The notes beneath the pieces were generated by a model. That model saw nothing but the letters and a program-made list of their open reading frames with translations, was not told the origin of the DNA and ran no database searches. Positions 45,780-58,181 of a stretch of 64,000 nt of DNA are shown here, piece by piece. A program made the translations under genes and the position numbers. Source of the stretch: Hygrocybe punicea (lineage: Eukaryota; Basidiomycota; Agaricomycetes; Agaricales; Hygrophoraceae). The stretch covers positions 1,357,590 to 1,421,589 of the forward strand of contig OY744471.1 in the NCBI GenBank assembly GCA_963556145.1, read 5' to 3'. Positions within the stretch are counted from its first letter, which is position 1. The number at the start of each line of letters is the position of its first letter.

Positions 45780-47250
45780 CCTGGAGCTGTTTGAGATCTG
45801 CAAGATGTTCCATCACGAGCAGCGTGTATGGGTGCTTGACCCCAAGTTGCTTCTGCATAATAGCAAGATTATAACTGTCTGTAGCGTATGGAGGTGCTCA
45901 GGCCCAAGCTGCTTCTCCTTGCCTTCCAGCACACGCCTAATAATATCTCGGCCTCACGGTGCCGGCCCTGGATTGCAAGATTCGCCATCGAACATAGCGC
46001 GTCGAGGTGCTCAGCCCCAAGCTGCTTCACGTTGCTTGCCAGCACTTGCCCAAGTAATATTTCGGCTTCAACCTTGCCCTGCACCCGAAAGACAAGTGCG
46101 ACGTTCGCCATCGACATCAACGTGGCTGTGTGCTCAGCCAAGCAGTTTTCTGTTGCTTGCCAGCACTCGCCCGAACAGCATCTCAGCCTCGCTGTATCTC
46201 CCACGGCTCAACAGGTATATCGCAACTCCTGTGTTCGCATTGATGAGCTCAGTGTTCCGGTTATCATGTTTGTCATCCTACATCATCAATGGCTGGAGGT
46301 GAGGAATGAATATCTCGCATTGAGGCCAGCATTCGTACCAGGCATGATCTTTCACGCGCCAAAATGCGCCGCAAGCAATCGACACTGCAGATTTGAACAT
46401 TTCCAATTTGGCGCTCCCCCCCGATATACTCTCCTGGACAATGAATTTGATCAAATCATGTATACGCAGCACGGATGCATCGACGTTGAAATAATGCTTG
46501 ACCAAAGAGTGGTGTTGAAGCTGTTAAATGGCGCTTTGTAGGGCTACTGGTGATTGAATCGAAGAAACCAATGATTCCAATAGCTGGGAACGGCTTGCTT
46601 TTCAGTGAGGCTCGCGTTTCGGCCTAACGACTTGCCCAATCCCTTCTTCAGCCTGCGTAACAGAGCAAACCTCTGTCCTTGAACCGTTAGTGATACAGCC
46701 AAAGATAGGAATGGTTGGTGAAGCGATGCTTTAGCCCCTTGAATAATCATGTCGAGTGGTATGCTTTCTGCGTCGAAAAACGAGAGCATCTTCAAGAGAT
46801 TGCTGGCGTCTGGAAATCATCGCTCCAGGGTCTTCAAGTTGCGAGGAGAACATGGATGCAACTGATCTTTCCTCGTAGCTGGAAAGATTATTTTGCCAGG
46901 GGTGGACAATCAAATGAGAATCTATAGGATTCAAACGTACTGGGATTTATGCTCACTCTGATACAGGCTTAGCAGATCGTCCAGATTCTTGTGAGATTGC
47001 TTCATGAATAACGCGGCGTGCAACAGCAAGAGGCAGGCACCCAACACATTTGACAACGCTCTCGGCTTTGCTCCAGATGGAAGGTAATGCGTTGCTTGCA
47101 TCAACACCATCTTCATCGAGGAGCAGCCTTGCTGCATCCTGTACAATGGCATGCTCGAAGGCCTCATGCTGTCGTCTTCCTGCATTGGTCACAGCTTCCG
47201 CAACGTCTTCCGTCCGTGTTGATTTATCTCGACTGTGGTGGCGGCCATGA
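45780..47250 (-). pseudogene. NB-ARC/TPR (NLR-like STAND) pseudogene
   Basis: Fragments in the right order on the minus strand but in changing frames: LPLAV near 47060, a winged-helix-like block (LSFFDAESIPLDMIIQGAKASL about 46790-46720; GKSLGRNASLTEKQA about 46650-46590), RIHDLIKFIVQES (about 46460-46420), and then degenerate TPR repeats with GAEHLDALCSMANLA and EAEILL (46150-45900). The parent family consists of fungal NLR-like proteins used in non-self recognition. Frameshifts and stops throughout mark it as dead. The region 47250-47900 holds no further recognisable gene. Confidence 0.6.
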
Positions 47251-47911
47251 GGGGCGATGAGAAATTCGATAGCCCATCAGGCTGACGCGTTGCTACCAGA
47301 CATACCAGTAGTACCTCCTTGATCTTCCACCTTCCTGGTCCAGAATACTATATTAGATACTTCGCCGTTGGCTGTAAGACAGAATCATCACGGATTCGAT
47401 GGACCTTATGAGGCTACAGGACTTGTTCGAAGCAAGCTGATGGCGACACACGGAGACTGTAATCATATAAATAATATTGATTCCGTTGGCTACACAAGCA
47501 AGAATAAGTGAGACAATTGTTACCTGGCGCCAACAACGGTTCAATATTCAATATTCAACGATCATCGATCAACGTTCACAACGTTTTACTTGGGGACAGT
47601 CATGTGCGAAGAATTGTCCAAACGGATCTTCCGTCTTGGCCAGGGATGGAGTAGCAAATAAGCGCCCAGAACATGCATTATTCTGCTTCGAGCACCCAAT
47701 CCGTCACTCCCGGCGTCTTTCTTCAAGTAGAAGAGTACGGTCACGGAAAACCACCACATACAACCCACGCATCATCCAATGCAAGGCGAGGCATATATCC
47801 CTGATAGCCTGGATCCAGAATTATCCACAAACTTGCGAGAAAGACAGATTAGGAACGTCAGTGTCACTTTGAGTCGATCCTTGTCAAAGACACTGAACAT
47901 TCCATTGGCAG

Positions 47912-50143
47912 GTTCCTGTGCCCGTCATCGAAAGACCATCGGATGACGATTTCTTCGCCCTGGACCCGCAGACTGGTGAACAGAAACCTAATGGAATTTT
48001 CCTCAAAGAGCATTTCTTCCACGAGGGTCGGTTGCGGGAAGATCAGGCGCTTTTCATTATTGAGAAGGCTACGGATATGTTGGCTACGGAACCGAACTTA
48101 GTGGATGTAAAGAGCCCCGTCACAAGTCAGTTTCTTCATTTTTGGCCAATCTCATGAGGGCCGCCTAATCACAAAGTGACCTGTAGTATGCGGAGACATT
48201 CATGGTCAATACGTGGGTGTCAGCACCTCGAAGGCCAAAGTAAAGTGGTACTCACCCCTCCGTATTCTTGAGTATACAGTACGACCTGTTGAAACTGTTC
48301 GAAGTCGGCGGCAGTTTATCGGACAACTCGTATTTATTCTTGGGTGACTATGTCGATCGAGGATGTTTCGGAATTGAAGTGAATTTTCATCCATTCTCTA
48401 TTCATTCTATCATTCCTGACATTCCACATTCCAGTGTTTATTGTATCTGTATACTTTGAAATTATGGTATCCGACCAAAATTGTTCTTCTCAGAGGCAAT
48501 CACGAATGTCGGCATCTGACTGAGTATTTCACGTTCAAACGCGAATGTAAGTGTTCTTTTGATCACGGTATAACTACCCTGATGCAATCTTGATAGGTCT
48601 CCACAAGTATTCGCCTCACGTATACGATGCATGCATCAACTCTTTTTGCGCTCTACCAATCGCTGCACTAGTGGACAACCGATTTTTTTGTGTTCATGGA
48701 GGCATCTCGCCAGAACTGAATCACCTTGACGATCTACATCGTGTACGTTTAACTCTTTCCGCTTTCCGACCTTCCTCGCACTTATTTAAATGCTTAGATC
48801 AATCGGTTCCAAGAACCTGGCTCACATGGCCTTCTATGCGACCTTCTCTGGGCTGACCCAATAATAAATTTTGGACACGAACAAGAGCCATCAATTCATG
48901 GTCCCGGCCTCCCTCTTGGCACCACATTCCTTGACAATCAGACCAGAGGGTGCTCATACTTTTTCACGTAGGTCGCCGTTGTGTTCGAATTACACATTGA
49001 TCTTCATGAAAAGTCGACTTCGTAGATACGAGGCCGCCTGTCAGTTTCTAGAGCGAAACAAACTCCTGGGCATCATACGCGGGCACGAAGCCCAGGACGC
49101 CGGGTTTGTCTTCTCGTCTCCCTGCCATTTGTAAGTATTATCCGCTAAACAAAATTTTCAGATACACCATGCATCGGAAAACACCAACCAAGAAGTTTCC
49201 ATCTGTGATCACAATATTCTCCGCACCAAACTACCTCGACGTGTACCACAACCGTGGTGCAGTACTTAAGTATGCTAACAAGAATATCACGATACGACAG
49301 TACAACTCGAGTTCACATCCCTATTGGCTACCGAACTTTATGGATGCATTTACGTGGAGCTTGCCCTTTGTCGGGGCCAAGAGTGGGTGGCTGGTCCTTG
49401 TCTTTGGACCCAGTGCCTCACTGATTATCGAAATAGTCACGGAAATGTTGTTGGCTATTCTCAGCATTTGTAGCAAGGAAGAACTTGGAGACTCATCGTC
49501 TGACGACGACGACGACGACTCCCGCACGATCGCAGATGTGAATATTCCAATGAGTCCGAGTGACATCGCACGAAGGAGGCAACAAATCAAAAACAAGATA
49601 TTGGCAGTCGGCAGAATGCAGAGGGTATTCCAACTCCTCCGGCATGTCATCATTCTATCAACTCCCTACTTTGCTTATGCCACCATCTCTGCAGAGAGGA
49701 GGCAGAGAACGCCACCGAGCTGAATACAGAGATGGATACACAGATAGTACCTGGTGGCTTCAGGCTGGGACCGGATGCACTTGGGGTGCAAGGCAACCAA
49801 GTCAAACGGAATATCCACAGTTTCGATGATGCGTAAGTGCTTCCCATTTTGTATTCACGATTATTGACGAACAATGTTTTTTTTGGGAATTTTTAGTCGA
49901 CGGTTCGATATTGCGAACGAACGACTACCCGAATTCGACCCGGATGCGTCACCAGGCATATTCCCTGCACCGAGCATGCGACGTGGGAGTGGGGAAGTGG
50001 AAAATATGGAGATGCTCATCAAGAGGACGCTGGAGGAAGATGAAGACGATGGGGGTATGGTTGATAAGATTGCGGACAGGATTGCCATGGGCCGAAAACC
50101 TCAAGGTAGGCCAAGGGCATTAAAGAGATTCGAGACTGCTTAA
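47912..50143 (+). CDS. CNA1: Calcineurin A catalytic subunit (PP2B), 5' end not found
   Basis: Eleven exons from 47912 to 50143 join in phase to 551 codons plus any upstream part. All phosphatase landmarks are present: [32 protein letters not shown] (family usually RAHE) and SAPNYLDVY. They are followed by the calcineurin-B-binding helix, an acidic stretch, the calmodulin-binding segment ([15 protein letters not shown]) and an autoinhibitory-like C-terminus ending RFETA. The first visible exon starts at residue [15 protein letters not shown]; the usual 60-70 N-terminal residues and the start codon were not found upstream, where NLR debris lies. The intron 49642-49694 has a GC donor (GCATGT). 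The enzyme is the calcium/calmodulin-activated Ser/Thr phosphatase acting on Crz1-type factors. Confidence 0.75.
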
Positions 50144-50757
50144 CGCCAAGAGCGAGGTGAGAGGTTGGCTCAAGGGGAATCGGCAATGTAGCGTGATCGG
50201 ATGATACTGTGCACCGCGTTTGTAGACAAGAATGTGTGCATCAGAACTCTACCCTTACGACAAGGACTGTACACTCCATTTTACAGCCATTTTCCTAATT
50301 GTTGGCACTAACTCAGCTTTTTTCAATCAATTAAAAAAATTGGACTTGGGTAGAATTTTGAATGCTGAGTTGTGTATCTCATGAGATACTGCATGGATTG
50401 GGATGGTTATGGATGGAAAGTTGTACTATCCCTTAAGGGCTATCCATTCCTGTAATTACATTTGGACAATATTCAGTAGTACTTTTTGAGGATATTGTCA
50501 AATAATGCTCTTATGAAGAAGATTATAGGCAGAAACTTGTTCAGTTTTTCAAGGGCTAGAAGTATCATGTTTACTTTTGGTCTTTCAGCCAATATTGCAT
50601 CTGTACCATGCTAGTCTGTATAGGCATCTGGGGACGAGACTATAAGATTCAAATATTTACTCGTATCCAAAATCATATAGATCGGAACCGATGTGGCCGG
50701 CATTTCCCGCGACGTCGACACTGCAAGTGACCAGTACTACCACTTATCACCCACTGA
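50144..50757. other. Intergenic region without recognised gene
   Basis: AT-rich 3' flank of the calcineurin gene and promoter region of UBC13. No coding sequence is recognised. Confidence 0.4.
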
Positions 50758-51489
50758 ATGTCTCTCCCAAAGGTGACTTGCAGTATTTCCTATTCAGATC
50801 GCGCGCTCATTGGCCATCACCCGTACTTCTATGACAGCGGATTATCAAAGTACGCACGGGTCCACCTGGTTCTCCTTTTACGTGTCTACAACATCACACA
50901 GGAAACCGAACGCCTGGTTGCAGATCCTGCTCCAGGAATCACTGCATCGCCGCACGAGGACAATTTACGGTATTTTGATGTCACAATCCAAGGACCTGAT
51001 GGCAGTCCGTTCCAGCGTAAGCAATTCGATATCCATGATGACTTTCTTTGAAGCGTTTTATTTCAGAGGGTGTTTTCCATCTTGAATTGTTTCTACCCGA
51101 AGAATATCCCATGAGTCCCCCAAAAGTGAGGTTCTTGACTAAAATATACCACCCTAACATCGGTGCGCATTCTGCTTTCGGTAAATCAGTTGGATTTATT
51201 TAATATATTCACGTTGATTTAGACAAACTCGGTCGGATTTGTTTAGATATTCTGAAAGGTGAGTTCTTTACCTTCTACGGCACCATTGGGTGATAATTGT
51301 TTTCTGTTTCCAGACAAATGGTCTCCTGCGCTTCAAATCCGGACCGTCCTTCTGTCCGTACAAGCTCTCTTAAGCGCTCCCAATCCAGATGACCCCCTCG
51401 CCACAGACGTCGCCAAGCACTACAAAGAGAACGAGAAAGACGCACAAAGAGTCAGTAGAGAATGGACGGAAAAGTATGCATCTGGTTAA
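50758..51489 (+). CDS. UBC13: Ubiquitin-conjugating enzyme E2 N (Ubc13)
   Basis: Six exons (50758-50772, 50838-50849, 50902-51016, 51067-51162, 51223-51258, 51314-51489) give 149 residues. Exon 1 is 15 nt (MSLPK) and exon 2 only 12 nt (CGGATTATCAAA, RIIK); together they restore the family start MSLPKRIIKETERL. The active-site Cys lies in [14 protein letters not shown], and the HPN triad is in IYHPNID. The enzyme pairs with an Mms2/Uev partner to build Lys63-linked ubiquitin chains in DNA-damage tolerance. The UBC fold is complete. Confidence 0.9.
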
Positions 51490-51854
51490 CGGGTTTATTG
51501 TTGTAGTATGTTCGGACATTTTTGTAAGCTGAGTGCAGGGATCAATAACGAATACTACCGGCTCTCTTGCCCTCGTCGGAGGGCAAGCATGAATCCCATT
51601 GCACTGTAGCCTCGAACGAACCGATTACGAGAGGGGGGGCCTATAGAGACTACGTTGTAACTTCGTACAACCGCAGCTTGCGTGTATTAGAACCCCAAAT
51701 TCCCTTGCGTGAAGATCAAATTACCTACAATTGTGTTTCAGAACCGCCAGTCAAAGCTCCTCAGTGACTGCATTTCGCAAAACTCCGGGTTGGTCAAGCT
51801 GGCAAGTCACGGTGTAGCCGCAATGCCCACGGAAACCTCTTGTCGGAGACCCTC

Positions 51855-54800
51855 ATGTCTTCGTCCAATTGTCCCCCTCAACTGCACCTATCCTTGCCAA
51901 CAAATGCAACATCTTTCAAACGTTCCTTTGAACAGTTCGGTTTCGACTTGGAAAGCCCCTCCCTTCCACAAAGTGGGGGCTCGAGCGCCACTGGCTCCAG
52001 GAGTCTATCAGGCCCTAGTCCTGGTAGCGATGGGAATGATAGAAACAAAAGAGCAAGAAGCGCGAGCAGTTCGTCAAGTAGCGGCCAATCAGTTGAGATG
52101 GTTGACCACTCTACATCGGGTGGCACCAGTCTGTCTGGGCATGATACTGAAGGATCTGAATTGTCGGCCACACGACGACCCCCCATCTTCAATGCGGATA
52201 TCTCCCCAGCATTTGCCGTCAATTCGTTCCTTGAACCCCCCAGACTACCCACCCCCGAATTGGATATCGAGATGATTGATTATCCAACGGAGGCAGCCTC
52301 TGACCCCTTACAGCCTCCCACAATTCTTGAGCCGAATGAGCGGCTCAGAATATCCTTAGATCGTTTCAGTGCGTTTGATGGCCAGATTTCGGTTTTGCGG
52401 CAATCTCGTTCGCTTTCGCCTCCAACTGTCCAGTCGCCTTCTCCACCACCGACGCTGCCGCCTCTGGCCATTTCTTCGTCTCTTGATGACAGAGACCGCC
52501 TGAATGCAACCGCTGATTCGTTTCTAATCCCCCAGACAGAGCCACCGCCCCCTGTCCCTGACGCAATCTACAGCTTTGGTATCCCGTTATCCTCACGCTC
52601 TCAAACTTCAAGTCATGATACCCACATTCGTGACCGCTTTGGAGGGATGTTACCGCATGAGATGCGTGGTCCAGAAAGTATTGGCTTAAGAGGTGATCGC
52701 AGTGAACCATTTCTGCCACCAAGCTCATTTGATTTCCAAGATCGCAGCCCTTCATTCTCTTCCTTTCGCCCACTTCACCCTCCTCCGCCAGTCATCAGGA
52801 ACAATCGCCCTCCCAGTCCTTCTTTTCTGCACCGTGTTGAAGACCCTCATGTTATTCGGCCCCGACCATCAATACCCAGACAACAACGCAACAGCCACAC
52901 ATCATTCCGTGATCGATTGGATTCAGCCTTAGATATTTTGAGATCGCAATCACCTTTATTTTCAGACCTCAATTCTCAACCACTGAATGGCGACGCGAGT
53001 CCAGCTGCGTTACCACGTATGCGCACACAAGTTGATGAGGATCATTCATGGGGAGTTCCTTGGTTCACGCATCCAACTTCCAATTCCCGGGACGTCTACA
53101 CTCGAGTAGAAGACCAACTTGGACCCAGCCGAGGCTTCACGTCAGCATATCCCCCTTATGAATCAACAACCGCCCGTTCAGATCATCGCCTAGAGGCCTC
53201 ATCCTCCTCGCAGATATCCCACACTGAACTATCTAGGCGAATCTCACTTGATGAACACACGCCCGATAGTGTTCAGGCTGCGACGGATTCGGCGCATACT
53301 TTCTGGCCGATCACTACGACTTCTGTTGCGGACTTGGACAGAACGAGACGTGATGCAAATGCATTTTTGGCTGATCTGTGTGACGAAACGGAAACTTACC
53401 CAAGTCATATGAACGGCTTGGGGCCTGGTTCGGCGGCAAGAAACTCAAGTCGGCAAGACCCTGACTCAAATATTACCAGATTTATCGCTCATGGCTTGTT
53501 GGATCCTAATGAGGAGAATCATCGTCACGCAGGTATGTTCGTAGATAATGTATGGATGACTTAAAAACTCTCGTCATCCACCAGATCTTCACCCTGACGA
53601 CGAAGATACAACTCGTTTTCGTGCTGAGGTTCGTCGTTTGGGTGAATTCGGACGTTTTGGCTCCGTGGACAGTGTTGAGGATGATCCATGGACTGACCGT
53701 AACATCGCTGACTCTGAACAACTACACCAACGGCCCCAGGCGATGCGTTATGAGTTTCCAAGGCATGCTAGTTCCAATTTTGATGGTCGCGAAGGAGGGC
53801 ATAGGACCCGCTTTCGTCAAGTAAGGCCTGTAAACTACTCGCATCAAAGCGGCCCCCCCGGTTCCGATCAGCGAACCTCTGGTTCGTGCACCTTGGTTCA
53901 AGATTCTTAGATTGCGCTGACACCCCGATGTTGAATTTTCAGATTCGACTAGGCTGAGATGGACATCATCTATCCCAGATTTGAGTGGCGGTCAGTTTCA
54001 TGCATCGTCTCGATACTCTTCCAGGACTTCATTCCCAAACGCGACCTCGTTACACCATGGCGAACCCCTGCCCCGCCCATCCAGTAACCGAACCAGTGGT
54101 GCAAATCCAATCGTATCTGAGAATGCCGCTGCGTTTCGACATAATGCAGCACAATTGCTTTCACGGCTTTCAAACGGCCAGCCAGCCAGTCCTATATTTC
54201 CAAGTGATGAAGAAGACTGGTTTGGGAGTTCGTCTGCATCTCATTGGCCTCTGGTTGTGGACGAGGACAATGCACAACTATCCAATCGAGATGCAGGTCC
54301 ACGTCCGGCTCCTATCAGTCCCGACGTTCCTTCTCCAAACTTTTCGCAATTTGATAATGCCGGGGGTGGGGGTATCAGGGAGGAGTCATTCCGTTCCATT
54401 AGCTCTTCCTGGGGTTCTCAACGCCGTCCTGTTTCATGGGCACCTGCAACCGGCAGACTCACCGACGAACACAACCAAGGTGATGGGTTCGATACTCTCG
54501 GTTTCGGCAGTCTTGCAGACACCAGGAGAGGATTCAGCATGGCGGGCGATGGTACAGACGTCTGGCGTCCACATACTGCGACAAACCGCAACATAACCGA
54601 AAATGAAGCGGAATCTTTATCTAGTCGGGAAGAGGGTTGGCCCACGTTCCTTGCCACAGAACGTACACGCCCTCGACTTCGTGACGGACTATCTCGCATC
54701 CGTCGTGCCAGTCCGCCTCCTCGAGTTCCTTTTTCTCTTCCAACTCCGGACTTCAGTCCCATCTTTGATCCGATTTCTGAGAGCATGGAAGCCAATTCCC

Positions 54801-56583
54801 CCTTTCCTCCGCAGCCTGATGTGAATTACAGTACGCGTCCATGGCTTCGATCCTCCATAAGTAATATCGACTCCCAACCCCCACAACCCCCGCCCACCAT
54901 CAGGGAAACGCGACCCCAACACTCTTCTCCTACTAGGTCATCCATACCTGCGCAGACCCCGGCATCCACATACAGAAATATCGATTTGAATGCCTACCAC
55001 GATGGCTCTTTCCGAGCCTCATTGCAAAGGTTCATCGAGCTGGATCGGGTCCGGTCAAGATTAAGCCGGCTGGAAACAATCGCAAATGAAGTTGCTTCTG
55101 GCCCCTCGCTGCCTCCTTCGCTGCCGCCTTTGCGGTTTGACCATGAATTTTTACCATTCAATGGCGTCCCTCCCCATACTGAAGCGCCCGTTCCAACCGT
55201 AGGTTCAGTTGATCGAGTTTGGTTGTGCAGATCACTCATGCTGTGTTAGTCCGCCCAGGAGAGGTATCAATCCCGCTTTAATACTGAACTTGAAACGGGC
55301 AGATCGACAGATGGTCGTCGTGCAAGGGTGGTTGGGCTCGATCCAGACGAACGCTTGCGGGAAATATTGAGGAGAAGATCTTCACACCTTGATATAAACG
55401 GCTCAACAAACGGCCTGGCACGCCCTGCTACATCTCGCACGCGGCCGCCGGATGTTGGTATGAGGGATCAAAGGGACATACATTCAGTGCTCACTAGTAT
55501 ACCACGGGTCAGAGCTTCGAGGATAGAACGTGAAGAGCCTATAACACGAGGTCAAGTGTTTGAGTTCGCCCCCCTTATGAACATTATCCGTCGGGACACT
55601 TTCAGCCACAACACGAGACAACAGCCGGCTACCCAACAGCGGAGAGAAACGAGCCAAGAACGAAGATCTACAAACTGGGCTGACGCCGATGGCGAAATGG
55701 AAGGATTCAGACCCATGCCTTCAAGACCTCGAAATCTACGCAGAGGTCAAGAAGCAGCACGCGTTGACCGTTTTCCAATAGTGGAATCTTCCGCGATTTG
55801 GCCAAATGTAGGGACCTTTGCAGGTCGTCGTCGGCCATCGTCACAAAGTCCTTCGCGGGATGATAGTGGTGTCCAAGAACGATCAACGACAAGGACTAGG
55901 TTCCGCAACATGCGTTTTCGATTTAACCAAGAGAGCGACTCTACGTTGTTTGATATGAATGTCCGACGTCGTAGCCGAGTCTTCGGGGATTACATGGTAT
56001 GTGGGTGAACCCGATAACAGGAGCATGCTAATGCAATCTTCTCCTGATTACTTCAGAGGGATGAAGATTTTGATCCTTCATATGAAAGCTTGCTCTCACT
56101 CGCTGCAACGTTGGGTGAAGTCAAGCCTCGAGCCGTACCGGAGCACGTGCTAGCCTCTTTACCAATTGGATTCTACAAAGATTGGGCGTCTGCCGAGAGT
56201 GACAAACGGTGTCCTATATGTCTTGATGATGTACGAGAGCGATCACAATGTTCTATCATTTGTGTTGACATTGACATGTGCACACTTTCTCTTTCAGTAC
56301 AAATATCTGGATCCTGTTATGAGGCTTTCGGAATGCTCGCATTGGCTTCACAGAGAGTGTTTGGAGGTTCGTTTGTTGATAACAGATCAATGAGTTTTTG
56401 GATTCCACTAATACGTGGACGTAGCAATGGCTTCGTGGCGCGAGTACTTGTCCCGTGTGCCGTAAACGTGTCAAGGATCCTCGCCAACACAATGAACAGG
56501 GCTCAAGTGAAGATCCTGGGCCAAGCGGACATCGCCATATTGACGAAGACGACGATCACAGATTCATCAACTTGGGCATCTAA
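51855..56583 (+). CDS. Large RING-H2 protein, putative E3 ubiquitin ligase
   Basis: Seven exons (51855-53532, 53585-53881, 53943-55198, 55250-55996, 56057-56230, 56298-56366, 56425-56583) sum to 4380 nt, 1459 residues. The first 1300 residues are disordered, Ser/Pro/Arg-rich, without a recognised fold. The C-terminal RING-H2 spans three exons: CPIC, CSHWLH, HREC and CPVC. Just upstream lies a conserved PEHVLASLPIGFYKDW helix. The ATG at 51855 is the first in frame. Two introns use GTTCGT donors. The RING implies recruitment of an E2 enzyme; UBC13, a potential partner, is the next gene upstream, though adjacency alone proves nothing. Confidence 0.75.
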
Positions 56584-56765
56584 TGATTTCGCCATGAAGG
56601 CATTGAAGGGTGATATGCTTACTGCTTGTATTTATTATATGGAATTGAGGTGAAGTATGTATGGAACTCGTAGTCTGTGAATAGGTTGAAAATATAACAT
56701 ATTGCCGTTGCATACCCAAAATGCCGAAAAGACAAGAAAACGGGAAGCACCCATTAATATTACCA

Positions 56766-58181
56766 TTAATCATATTGTCTCATGGTTTCCTCCAAAGCAT
56801 CCATATCAAACGACATGTCCCCAAAAGAAGAATCCGCTTCTGCAAGTGGGGATGATGAACCACGATTGGCCGGGCGAACAGCTTCCATCGCAGGACCTGG
56901 GTTAGAACTCCGGGGATATTCAGGAACGACATGGGCGGCGGAAGTTGTCTGGGAAACCTTCGGTTTGAAATGTTGTTCTGGTTTCATCTCTGCTTGGCGC
57001 CCTGTTGTTGCCAACGTGGGGTCCTTAGGAGGGTAGCGGGCCAAAGGTGGTTTGAAACCTTTTTGTTTGTCAGGCAGATTTTGGGATGGGGAAAAGCTGG
57101 AATGCGTGGATGTGCGACGCATACCGAGGATGGGAGGACGGGAGGAGGTTTGCGAGGGACGGGGTAGCTGGACCGCGGGCTTGATGGGTTTCGAATGAGG
57201 AGGAGGAGGCCTATTAAGCAATAATGGGTGCACCTTCAATGGGGGTGTGTTTGATGAGGAAGACGATGCATGGGCCGTAACAGGCCGAGATACGATACGG
57301 CTGCGCAATTTATCCTGCATGTGGGACGAGGGTTTTGGAAGAAGTGTGGGTGGGGGTGGCGTGCATGAGTGAATTGATTCCGCTTGGATAGTTGAATGAC
57401 GAGCCGATGTATTTTGTGGTGGGGGTGTAGATGCCCGAGTAAACTGTGGTGCGGAACTGGGACTAGCTTCGTCCACTTGCGTCCGGAAATTAGTATCACC
57501 TTCCGTCAAAGCCTCGCCGTGTGCAGAGGTATCCCAAGTCGAGACCGGCAAACTGTCATTACCAGTTTCAGGAACGACAGTGGTGGGGGAATTGGACAAG
57601 CTAGTCGAACGCCTATTCTCCTCCGGACCTGTGTCTTTGACACCTGAATTTATTGGTCGACGGCGGTTAAGGTACCTCGTTTTCCGCTGGGTGTTGTCGT
57701 CGACCTGAGCTGAGACGCCTTGGATAAGGGCGAGGAATTCGGTGTAACCGCCATGTGATGTAGAAAGAGTGGAAGTGGAAGTGGAACTTCGCCGAAGACC
57801 CGAGGTATTAGGGACACGACTGGATCGTAAGCTAGGAGGCCGCGTCCTGGAACGCGCTGGTGCAGAACTGCTTGATCGAGAATCGGACCAGGACGGAATA
57901 GAAGAACTCGAGGGCTGAGCTGTGGAATCCCACAGAGGCCCGGTCAAGTACGGTTGTTTGGGAACTGCATGATGGGTGAGCGACATGTCGAAAAGTTAGG
58001 GAAGCATCTACTCACAAATTTCCTGGTGGGGCCTCAAAGTCTGCGTCATGAGAGATTCTAGCACAGGGCACTGCGAGCTTTGCCATGTGACGACATCTCC
58101 GTCAGCGCGAGCCAATCCCTGAGAGTTGGGAAACGAATCTATATCTACGTCCTGATAATCCATGGGGTGGTCGATGTCCAT
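56766..58181 (-). CDS. Ser/Pro-rich hypothetical protein
   Basis: Two exons (58181-58016 and 57964-56766) with a GTGAGT...ATGCAG intron give 454 residues. The N-terminus is acidic (MDIDHPMDYQDVDIDSFP). The bulk is Ser/Thr/Pro/Arg-rich and presumably unstructured. A short conserved-looking C-terminus reads FGDMSFDMDALEETMRQYD. The 3' end lies 182 bp from the 3' end of the convergent RING-H2 gene. No domain was recognised. The acidic amphipathic ends could be protein-binding motifs. Confidence 0.6.
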
